64,000 nucleotides of DNA, from contig OY969623.1 in NCBI GenBank assembly GCA_963701675.1, positions 8,308,001 to 8,372,000 on the forward strand, written 5' to 3'. The DNA is from G963701675 sp963701675. GTDB taxonomy: Bacteria; Planctomycetota; Planctomycetia; Gemmatales; Gemmataceae. The notes beneath the pieces are model-generated. The model ran no database searches and was not told the origin of the DNA. It saw nothing but the letters and a program-made list of their open reading frames with translations. Positions 26,529 to 35,286 of this stretch are shown in pieces. Both the position numbers and the translations under genes were made by a program. The stretch's first letter is position 1. Each line of letters begins with the position of its first letter.

Positions 26529-27626
26529 ATGCCAGTGAGAATTCTCATAATTTCCATCATCGCCTGCATCGGACTGGTCAGTCTGAATGTACCAGCGGGC
26601 GCTGACGACATTCCGCAGCAATACCGCAAGACCATCGAAAAAGGTTTGGAGTGGGTCGCGAAAGCGCAGCACCGCGACGGCCATTGGGATGCCGCCGGAA
26701 ACTATCCCTCGTCGATGACGGCACTCGGCGGCATGGTGTTTCTCATGGAAGGGAGTACCATTCGGGACGGAAAACACGCCGAGCGAATCCGCAAGGCGAC
26801 CGATTGGCTGATGGATCGCTGCCAGCGTAACGGCCTGATTGGAAATCCCAACAATCCGACCGAGGCCCAACGGTACATGTACGGCCACGGGTTCGGCATG
26901 CTCTTCCTTGCCAGCGTCTACGGCGAAGAGGAAGACGGCGACCGCCGCAAGAAGCTTGAGGGGATCTTGACGCGCGCCGTCGATTTCTCCGGCAAGGCCC
27001 AAACGCCCCGCGGCGGTTGGGGATATGTATCGAGCGCCGATGGCGGAGGCTTCGACGAAGGCTCGGTAACCATCACGCAACTCCAAGGCCTGCGGGCCGC
27101 ACGGAATGCGGGAATTGTCGTACCCAAGGGCATCATCGACAAGGCCAACGATTACCTCAAGAACAGCACGACGGAGCAAGGCGGCGTGATTTATAGTTTG
27201 GCCCACGGCGGCCGCGCCATGGTAGGCGGCGAACGCTTGCCGCTGACTGCGGCAGCCATTGCCTGCGCCATCAATGCCGGCGAGCACGATTCACCGCTGG
27301 CGAAAAAGTGGCTCGAGTTTTGCCGAACCAAGATTCAACTCGGGCAAGGCCGTACCGGTCATCACGACGAATACATGCATTACTACTACGCCCAAGCCCT
27401 TTACGTCTTGGGCGACGAAGGACAAAAACGCCTGTTTCCGGAAATGGCTGATAAGGACCGCGTTAATTGGAGCAAATACCGCCAGGCGACCTTCGACTAT
27501 CTCGTCCGTACCCAGAATGCCGATGGCAGCTGGAGCGGCGGGTACGTCGGCCCCATGCTGGTTACCGCCACGCATCTGACCATCTTGCAATTGGATAATG
27601 GCACGTTGCCTATCTACCAGCGTTAA
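26529..27626 (+). CDS. secreted squalene-cyclase/prenyltransferase-repeat protein
   Basis: The ATG at 26529 (site GGAAGGTG) gives 365 residues and places a signal peptide at the N-terminus (VRILIISIIACIGLVSL...AGA); the ATG at 26496 would put charged residues before it. The body has alpha/alpha-toroid repeats: GLEWVAKAQHRDGHWDAAG, PRGGWGYVSSADGGGFDEGS, TRTQ-like YLVRTQNADGSWSGG. These QxxxGxW-type repeats are shared with squalene cyclases and prenyltransferases. The catalytic DxDD motif of cyclases is not present, so a non-catalytic periplasmic role is inferred. It directly precedes the MoxR ATPase (106-base gap). Confidence 0.87.
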   Translation: MPVRILIISIIACIGLVSLNVPAGADDIPQQYRKTIEKGLEWVAKAQHRDGHWDAAGNYPSSMTALGGMVFLMEGSTIRDGKHAERIRKATDWLMDRCQRNGLIGNPNNPTEAQRYMYGHGFGMLFLASVYGEEEDGDRRKKLEGILTRAVDFSGKAQTPRGGWGYVSSADGGGFDEGSVTITQLQGLRAARNAGIVVPKGIIDKANDYLKNSTTEQGGVIYSLAHGGRAMVGGERLPLTAAAIACAINAGEHDSPLAKKWLEFCRTKIQLGQGRTGHHDEYMHYYYAQALYVLGDEGQKRLFPEMADKDRVNWSKYRQATFDYLVRTQNADGSWSGGYVGPMLVTATHLTILQLDNGTLPIYQR

Positions 27627-27732
27627 TGTTGTGAATCCGAGTGTCGTCGTGCGTCCCGCGCAGCACGGACGCGTTGAATGAACGGGTTAGGTTTTGCGTT
27701 CTTGCTGTGCCGGACGCACCTGCTAAAGAGTT

Positions 27733-28818
27733 ATGCAGAACATGAATGAACAAAAAAACGGAAACGCGACTGCTGAGCTTGCCAAGAATGACATGGAGGC
27801 CATCGAACGGTTACGTGAAGGCTTCCGAAATATCAAAACGCAGCTTTCGCGGGTGATCGTCGGCCAGGACGCCGTGATCGAAGAGCTGTTGATCGCGCTC
27901 TTTAGTCGCGGCCATTGCATTCTGGAAGGCGTGCCGGGGCTGGCAAAGACACTTATGATCAGCACGCTTTCCAAGTGCCTGTCATTGGCGTTCAGCCGAA
28001 TTCAATTCACGCCGGACTTGATGCCGTCCGACATTACAGGCACCGAGGTAATCGAAGAGAATCGAAGCACGGGACAGCGCGAGTTCAAATTCCTCGAAGG
28101 GCCGCTCTTTGCCAATGTAATCCTCGCGGACGAAATTAACCGCACGCCGCCGAAGACCCAGGCAGCCTTACTCGAAGCAATGCAAGAACGCCAGGTCACC
28201 GTCGGGCGCGTCCGCCATCGCCTTGCCGACCCGTTCTTCGTTCTCGCCACGCAGAACCCGATCGAACAAGAAGGCACCTACCCGCTGCCGGAAGCTCAGC
28301 AAGACCGGTTCATGTTCAAAGTCTTTGTAAAGTATCCCAGTTTCAAAGAAGAAGTAGAAATCGCGCGACGAACGACGGCGTTGGTGACGGACGATGTGCA
28401 GCCGGTGATTTCCGGCAATCAAATCTTCGAACTTCAACGGCTCGTTCGCCGGGTGCCGGTGACCGACCACGTGATTGAGTACACCTTGGCCGTAGTGCGA
28501 CAAACTCGCGTCACGGAACCGGGCGCCCCGACGTTTGTGCGGGATTGGCTGTCTTGGGGCGCCGGGCCGCGTGCCGTGCAATTCTTGATTCTCGGCGCCA
28601 AGGCCCGCGCGTTGTTACAAGGCCGCGCACATGTCCAGTGCGAAGACATTCAAGCGTTGGCCCATCCCGTGTTGCGGCACCGCATCTTGACCAATTTCAC
28701 GGCGGCTTCAGAGGGAATCACGACCGACGCCGTGATCGAGAAGATTCTTAAGGAAACGCCTAGCCGCGAGGGCGAACTGACCCGGGACGAACGGTTCAAG
28801 AAGATTTTCGCATCGTAG
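27733..28818 (+). CDS. MoxR-family AAA+ ATPase
   Basis: The 361-residue MoxR-type ATPase has Walker A GVPGLAKT (66-73), Walker B VILADEINR (129-137), and the signature PPKTQAALLEAMQERQVT followed by LATQNPIEQEGTYPLPEAQQDRF. MoxR ATPases act with vWA-domain partners, often in metal insertion or complex assembly. The ATG at 27733 is close to AAAGAG; the ATG at 27742 is an alternative with better spacing. The next genes (DUF58, BatA-like, vWA) make this a standard MoxR operon. The client is unknown here. Confidence 0.93.
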   Translation: MQNMNEQKNGNATAELAKNDMEAIERLREGFRNIKTQLSRVIVGQDAVIEELLIALFSRGHCILEGVPGLAKTLMISTLSKCLSLAFSRIQFTPDLMPSDITGTEVIEENRSTGQREFKFLEGPLFANVILADEINRTPPKTQAALLEAMQERQVTVGRVRHRLADPFFVLATQNPIEQEGTYPLPEAQQDRFMFKVFVKYPSFKEEVEIARRTTALVTDDVQPVISGNQIFELQRLVRRVPVTDHVIEYTLAVVRQTRVTEPGAPTFVRDWLSWGAGPRAVQFLILGAKARALLQGRAHVQCEDIQALAHPVLRHRILTNFTAASEGITTDAVIEKILKETPSREGELTRDERFKKIFAS

Positions 28819-28845
28819 GTCCTGCGAGTTCGATAAGGAAACTGA

Positions 28846-29770
28846 GTGTCCACGACGACGGACGACCCACGCCGCTTTCTGCATCCGGAAACGGTTGCAC
28901 GCATTTCACGGCTCGACCTGCGCACGCCACGTCGTCGAAGGATTCATATCCGGATTGCATCGCAGCCCTTTCTTCGGGCACAGCGTCGAGTTCCTTCAGC
29001 ACCGGGAGTACGTGCGTGGAGACGACCTTCGCCATCTCGACTGGAAGGTATGGTCGAAGACGGATCGATACTACATCAAACAGTTCGAAGAAGACACGAA
29101 TCTCAAATGCACAGTGGTGTTGGATGTCAGCGAGTCGATGCATTACGGTCGGGGCTCGCTCAACAAGTATGAGTACGCGAGCACGATCGGTGCATGTCTT
29201 GGTTACTTGTTGCTGCGGCAGCAGGACCCGGTCGGCCTAATTACATTCGACTCCGATGTGCGTGAGATCGTCCCGGTGCGCAGCCAACAGACGCACATTG
29301 ACGCCATCGTAAAGGCGATGGATGTCAGCCGGCCACGGGAAAAGACCGACCTGGAAAAGATCCTCCGCCGCGTGGCGGAATCGACCTCCTCCCGCAACAT
29401 GATCGTGATCGTGTCCGATCTGTTGGCAGATCGCGAGCCTTTCTTCCGCGGCCTGGACATGCTCTGTCATCGCCGCCACGACATACTGGTTTTCCACGTG
29501 ATGGACGAAGACGAGGTGACTTTTCCGTTTGCGGGGGCAACCCGTTTCGAGGGCATGGAAGATTTGCCGCAGCTTCTCTGCGATCCGCGAGCACTCCGCG
29601 AGGGCTACCTCGAAGCGTTGGAGGAATACCTGGTAGAAGTCCGCCGCGGCTGCGCCCGCCGCAATATCGATTACGCGCTGGTTCGCACCAATGAGTATTT
29701 AGACGCCGTATTGTCCAAGTTCCTGCACCAACGCATGGCACTGAAGACCAAGGCTCGAAGCCGTGTTTGA
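28846..29770 (+). CDS. DUF58 (vWA-like) protein, MoxR partner (frameshifted near N-terminus)
   Basis: GTG at 28846 with AAGGAA upstream starts DDPRRFLHPETVARISRLDL, the usual DUF58 N-terminus. The family then continues in another frame as ARHVVEGFISGLHRSPFFG, so the reading frame breaks at 28918-28926. Restoring two bases (GCGC to GCGCGC) gives LDLRARHVVEG and one protein of about 309 residues. The rest is intact: GDDLRHLDWKVWSKTDRYYIK and a metal-site-like motif VVLDVSESM. Without correction only a TTG at 28895 would start the long frame, which lacks the conserved N-terminus. It overlaps the next gene by 8 bases. It is expected to work with the upstream MoxR ATPase. Confidence 0.85.
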
Positions 29771-32453
29771 TTTGTTTCTGAATCCGATCAACATGATGGT
29801 CGGGGGCGCGTTGATCAGCTCCCCAATCATCATCCATCTCATTAACCGCTTTCGCTTCCGACGGATTCGATGGGCGGCGATGGAATTCCTACTTAAGTCG
29901 CAGAAACGGAATCGGCGCCGTCTCATCATCGAACAATTGATTCTGCTTGCACTCCGGTGCATCTTGGTGTTGTTGGCGGGACTGCTGCTGGCGCGGTTTC
30001 TGGGCTTCGCATTCGCGGGATTTCACTCTCGACAGACAACCCACGTGGTTATTCTCGATGATCGACTAAGCTCCGAGGACCGCTGGAAAACCGAAGATGG
30101 CTCGATGAATCAATCGTTTCAATTGGGCAAACAGCGCATCGAACGAGAGCTGGCCAAGACCGTCGCCGCCGCGCGCACGCCGCAGCGAATTGTCTTGTTG
30201 CGCCTTTCGGAGCCGGCCACGCGGATCGACAAGCTGGTGAACGATGACTTTATGCGCGAGCTCGGATCGGAATTGGCGAAGTGGGAAGCGCCCACGCCAT
30301 TGCATTTGGACCTATTGGAAGGCGTGAGCGCCGCTAAGGAGGTCTTCGCCGGCTGTCCGCAAGACGAACGGTTTCTGCATGTGGTCGGTGATTTCCGGCA
30401 GCGGCATTGGGTAGAAACCGAAGCCGGAAAACTGCACGCTGAGCTCCAAAGCTTGACCCAGGGAGGTGTGAAGATTCACTTTCTTGACACCGCGCACCCG
30501 TACCGGAGCGAAAAACAACGGGTGGCCCTGTATCACGACAACCTGGCCATCGTGGAGTTGCATCCCGAAACTCGCGTCGCCGCCGAAGGCGCACCCGTTC
30601 AATTCACGGTAACGGTTGCCAACTTCAGCGCCAGCGAACGAAAGCACGTTCGTGTGACGGTCAAAGTCAACGGCGAAGAGCGGCCCGAAGGATCGTTGAC
30701 CGTCATGAGCGTGCCGCCGGGTCGAACGCCGGCGACATTCCTCGTCGGTTTCATGAAGCTGGGGCCAAATGTCATCACCGCACAACTGGAGAACGAAGAA
30801 GCCGGCCTGAACACCGATAATCTCCGTTACACCGTCATCGACGTTCGCCGAAACGTTCCGGTGTTGGTCGTCGACGGGGATGCATCTCAAGGGGATAAGC
30901 CGGGCGGCGACACCTACCACGTGCGCACACTGCTTACATCGGCGCGAGGCCATGAAATCGTCCGCGGCACCGCGACGGACCTGGAACGGCCCAATCTCGA
31001 GCGGTATCCGAGTATTTACTTGCTGAACGTGCCGCGCTTGACCGACAAGGCCGTTTCGAACTTGGAAGCGTATGTCAAGGCCGGCGGCGGCGTCGCGTTC
31101 TTTCTCGGCGACAAGATCAATTCCAGTTTTTACAACGAAAAGCTGTATGCAGGAGGCAAAGGCGTCTTTCCGGCCCCGCTGACTGACCAGGCATCCCGGC
31201 AGTTGACCGAGGAGGAGAAACAGGAAAGGCTCCTGCAAAACTTGCTTGAACCGCGACAGCAAGCATACGTCCGGAATGAAAGCAATCCTGTCGTCGCGGA
31301 ACTAGCCAAATTCCGCAGTTATCTCACCTACCTGAATATCGAACGTTATTGGCCTGTGCCGCGCTTGCGTTGGAACTCTGAAGAGGGCAAGGTGGAAGAA
31401 TTGTTGACGCTGCCCAACGATCGGTCGGTCGCCGAATATCAAGCCGCAGCCCAGCAAATCCTTGACGAACTCCCAATCGACGATCCTCGGTACGAAAAAT
31501 ACCGCCCGGCATTGGAACGACACCGGCGGGCTGTTCGCGACAGTCTGTCCGGCAAGCACCTCTATGTTCTGGCTTACGCGCTGGAGAACCTTCTGCGCGA
31601 CCCGCGCGACGGGAAGGAAACGGAAAGCACCGCGCGGCTGACCGACTTTTGGGAAGAATCCGATCCGCAGATTGAAGCCCTGCGTGCTCGAATCGAAAAG
31701 TTCAAGGAAACCGTGCAGTATGGCGATCCGTTGGTCGTTGCCAGTCGGTATGGGCGGGGCCGTGTCGTGACGTTCTTCTCAACCGCCGGCAAAAAGTGGA
31801 ATGATTGGGCAGGCGGGAGCCCGGCGTCCATCACCTATCCCATGATCATGATCGATTTGCAGAAGCACCTTACCGCTGCGGATGCAGAATCCAACAAGAT
31901 CGTCGGCCACGATTTGACCATCGAGCGCCCGGCGGCCCGCTATGAACCGCGGTTGCGAGTTTCGCTCATCGAGGAACGCGGAAGCGCCAACACACAACCC
32001 GGCCGCGTGATGGTGCAATTGCCGCAAAAGGACCTGGGCGAAGTCGTCGGCGCCGCTGCCGGTGAACGCCTTTCATTTGTAATCGACAAGACACGCACCA
32101 CAAAGCCGGGATTGTATCGCCTGGACCTGACGCCGAGAAGCGAAGCCGGTGGAGAAACCAAAACCGAGACCGTGGCTTTTGCGTTCAATGTGGACACGGA
32201 CGGCGAGTCCGACTTGCGGCGGGCATCGCTCGACGACCTGCAAAAATTAGGGACCGTTCACGGACCGGAAAGCGGTTCACTCGCCGGCTTGGTCGATCCG
32301 CACCGCGATCTTTCGGAATCGGCGTGGTTATACCTGCTGTTTCTGGTGGTCCTGGTAATCGAACAGGCCCTGGCGGTGCATTTGAGCTTTCACTTGAAGG
32401 CTAACGAGGCCACACCAGCGGCGCCAGTGCGTCGTCAAGTCGCCGCCGCATAA
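29763..32453 (+). CDS. BatA-domain membrane protein with vWA/amidotransferase-like regions
   Basis: GTG at 29763 overlaps the DUF58 stop. The 896-residue protein begins with the BatA N-terminal domain, which has two membrane helices (NMMVGGALISSPIIIHLINR and LIILLALRCILVLLAG-type segment, about 60-85). A large periplasmic part follows. It includes a CARDB-like region (FTVTVANFSASERKHVRV) and a class I amidotransferase-like fold (YLLNVPRLTDKAVSNLEAYVK, GGGVAFFLG). A C-terminal helix is at about 855-880 (WLYLLFLVVLVIEQALAV). It is a typical member of planctomycete MoxR operons. No catalytic residues can be asserted, and a structural or sensing role at the inner membrane is inferred. Confidence 0.85.
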   Translation: MFDLFLNPINMMVGGALISSPIIIHLINRFRFRRIRWAAMEFLLKSQKRNRRRLIIEQLILLALRCILVLLAGLLLARFLGFAFAGFHSRQTTHVVILDDRLSSEDRWKTEDGSMNQSFQLGKQRIERELAKTVAAARTPQRIVLLRLSEPATRIDKLVNDDFMRELGSELAKWEAPTPLHLDLLEGVSAAKEVFAGCPQDERFLHVVGDFRQRHWVETEAGKLHAELQSLTQGGVKIHFLDTAHPYRSEKQRVALYHDNLAIVELHPETRVAAEGAPVQFTVTVANFSASERKHVRVTVKVNGEERPEGSLTVMSVPPGRTPATFLVGFMKLGPNVITAQLENEEAGLNTDNLRYTVIDVRRNVPVLVVDGDASQGDKPGGDTYHVRTLLTSARGHEIVRGTATDLERPNLERYPSIYLLNVPRLTDKAVSNLEAYVKAGGGVAFFLGDKINSSFYNEKLYAGGKGVFPAPLTDQASRQLTEEEKQERLLQNLLEPRQQAYVRNESNPVVAELAKFRSYLTYLNIERYWPVPRLRWNSEEGKVEELLTLPNDRSVAEYQAAAQQILDELPIDDPRYEKYRPALERHRRAVRDSLSGKHLYVLAYALENLLRDPRDGKETESTARLTDFWEESDPQIEALRARIEKFKETVQYGDPLVVASRYGRGRVVTFFSTAGKKWNDWAGGSPASITYPMIMIDLQKHLTAADAESNKIVGHDLTIERPAARYEPRLRVSLIEERGSANTQPGRVMVQLPQKDLGEVVGAAAGERLSFVIDKTRTTKPGLYRLDLTPRSEAGGETKTETVAFAFNVDTDGESDLRRASLDDLQKLGTVHGPESGSLAGLVDPHRDLSESAWLYLLFLVVLVIEQALAVHLSFHLKANEATPAAPVRRQVAAA

Positions 32454-32475
32454 TTTGACTGAGGTTATGGTTGGA

Positions 32476-35275
32476 ATGAACTCTGAAACGGGCCCAACCC
32501 AGGAAATCGAATTTGTTCTGCGCCGTCTAGGTGATGCGATTCGGATTGGCGGCAAGGACGTCGACGCGCGCCTCTGGCTTGCGGTGGTCATCCCGGTATT
32601 CATCGTTGGCGTCGTTTACGTCATCTGGATGTGCGTGCGCGAAAGCCGGACGATTGGAAAAGGCTGGGCCGCCTTTCTCGCCGCCCTACGCATCGCGGTG
32701 TACTCGATCCTTGCGGGAATTTTCCTGCTTCCAGCGTGGCAGGCGTGGGACCGCGTCGAGAACCGTTCCAAGGTTCGTGCTTCTCATCAATGTGAGCGGC
32801 AGTATGGCGAGCAAGGACGACATCCCTACCGAGACTGTACCAGTCGACAAACTTCTGACCCGTCAGGACAAAGTCATCCGTTTCTTGACCGACGACCAGA
32901 TTAAGTTCTTGAAGCGGCTCACAGACAAGAACCCGGTGACGGCATATCGGATCGGCGGACAGCTCGACGACGATTCAAAAGGGCTGAGCGCCGGTCAACA
33001 ATGGGCCACGGAGGAATGGGCACACTGGCTTAAAATCGACGCGACAGGAACGGTCCCGGACGACGTCATCGATGAGGAGACACGCGCCAAGCTCAACAAG
33101 AAGTTGGACTTTCAAGCATTGCTCGTGAAGAGCAGCAATCTCGCCGAATCGGTACTGGCTGCGTTGAACCGAGAATCCAGTCAAATGCTTCAGGGGATTA
33201 TCGTTGTCAGCGACGGCCGAAGCACACAACGAGCCACTCACGCTGTCGAAGAAGTTCAACGTCGTTCCGAAGCCACCAAGATTCCAATTTTCACGATCGG
33301 TGTGGGTGAGCACCGCCAGCCGATCGAAATAGCCATCACCAACCTGTTGGCGCCGGACCAAGCCAGGCCCGAAGACAAGTTCCCGGTTCGGGTGGATGTA
33401 GAAGGAAAGGGGCTTGCCGGACAAGCGCTCAGCGTTACTCTCGAAGTCACCAAACCGAACGGTGAGACCTTTAAGCTGGAGCCAAAAACGAAGCCCGGCG
33501 AAGTTCCAACGTTTCGTCCGGGTGAACCGCCACACGCCCAAGTGGAATTCGAGATCGACAAGCCGGAAATCGAGGGAGAATGGAAGCTCGTTGCCAAGGT
33601 TCCAGCAGACAAACGCGAGATATTCGCCAGCAAGGAGCATGTGAGCGAACCGGCGACGGTGCACGTCGTCAAGAAACCGATCCGAGTGTTGCTGTTTGCG
33701 GGCGGCCCAACCAAGGATTATCAGTTTGCACGGGCACTCTTTGTTCGTGAAATGGATAAGAAGCGGGCTGAGGTTAGCATCTACCTACAGGGCGCACGGC
33801 CGGAAATCGTGCAGGATGTCCCCGCCGAACGCCTTCTGGACCGGTTTCCAACTGCGTTCTACTCCGAGGATGAAGTCCCGCCGAAACCTGAGGACAAGTA
33901 CTACAACCTCGCTCAATACGATGTGATCATTGCCTTCGATGCCGATTGGAGCGTTCTTTCTCCGGATCAATTGCAACTGGTCGAACGATGGGTGGGTACT
34001 AATGCGGGCGGCCTGATTCTCGTCGGCGGCCCCGTGAATACGTTTCAGCTTGCTCGCGTTGTGAACTACGAAAAAATCCGTCAGATCATCGACCTGTTTC
34101 CGGTGTACCTTGAAGACAGCCGAGTGCCGGGCTTGGCGCAGGAGCGCCCGACCACGGACCCCTGGCGTCTCAATTTCCCCGGCGCGACCGGCGATATGGA
34201 GTTCCTGAAACTCGATGAAGACAGCAAGGAACCGCTCGCCGGGTGGGATGAGTTTTTCAGCGGCCAAGCGCGGGGTGTCGCCGGCAAGGACACAGGCCCC
34301 GCTCGCCGTGGATTCTTCAGTTTCTACCCGGTGAAAGGCGTCAAACCCAACGCAACGGTCGTTGCCAGTTTCGCCGATCCACGCGCCAGACTTGGAGACG
34401 GCAAAGAGCAACCTTACATCGTTACCATGCCGTTCGGAAGCGGAAAGATCGTTTACATGGGCTCCGGCGAAGTCTGGCGGCTTCGTCAATTCCGCGAGGT
34501 CTACTTTGAACGATTTTGGACCAAGCTCGCTCGCTATGTCGGTTCGGGAAACCTGACTCGTCAAAGCCGGCGCGGGCTGATCGTCATGGGAAGCACATTT
34601 TCCTCTCAGAACTACGTGAACATGGAGGCGCAACTTTTCGATCGAAACATGCAACCGCTGGCTGGCAGTGCGCGGCCAAAGGTGGAGATCAAGCCGCCGG
34701 CCGGCGTCACCTTGGAACGAAACACGTTCGAGCTGTCGGCCAAACCTGGACAGACTTCGGAAGCGTCGGGCTGGTTTGCCGGCCGATTTCTGGCGTCGGC
34801 GCCGGGAACGTACGAACTAAAGCTGGGGATACCCGGCACAGCCGACGTGCTCAGCAAGAAAATCCTTGTCAAGGAAGCCAACCTTGAGCTCGACAACACT
34901 ATGCCCGATTTTGGAATGCTCATGCAATTGGCGAGCGACGCCGCGCTTGCATTGAACCGCGTTAGCGAAGATGTGCGGGGTCGCGTCAAGCAAGTGCTCG
35001 AGAATACTAACAAGGCAACTCCGGTCGTCTCGGAGGGAGACGCCATGCAGGAGCTACGGTTGTTCTTTGATGTCAAGTCTGCCGATGTCATCCCCGATTG
35101 CATGGTGACCGACCGAAAAACATTGCGCAATCGCGGACCCGTGAAGGATGTCTGGGATGAAGGAATGGAAGTGGGAAGTAACGACCCGCCGTGGAAGCTC
35201 TCAGCGGCTCTGCTCATCGTCGTTGGACTACTGTCGGTCGAGTGGTTGACACGAAAGTTACTTAAATTGGCTTAA
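32476..35275 (+). CDS. membrane-anchored vWA protein with amidotransferase-like domain (frameshifted)
   Basis: Start at ATG 32476 (32467 is possible). The N-terminal part has two membrane helices (WLAVVIPVFIVGVVYVIWM and FLAALRIAVYSILAGIFLLP). It runs to RVENRSKV and then the frame changes. Skipping one C at 32776 joins it to VLLINVSGSM and the rest, giving about 933 residues. The vWA domain has INVSGSM where the MIDAS motif DxSxS normally has Asp first, so metal binding may be altered. A second half carries an amidotransferase-like domain (YDVIIAFDADWSVLSPDQL, AGGLILVGGPVN). A C-terminal helix at about 905-925 closes the protein. It ends 11 bases before the next gene. Confidence 0.82.
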
Positions 35276-35286
35276 CGAGGTAGTGA

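Noticed and set aside
30312..31262. Minus-strand frame of 316 codons opposite the BatA-like gene
   Set aside because: No binding site or domain; the sense strand carries the conserved operon gene.
32776..32776. Programmed +1 frameshifting in the vWA gene
   Set aside because: No slippery site or stimulating structure was seen, and similar breaks occur in unrelated genes, so a sequence error is simpler.
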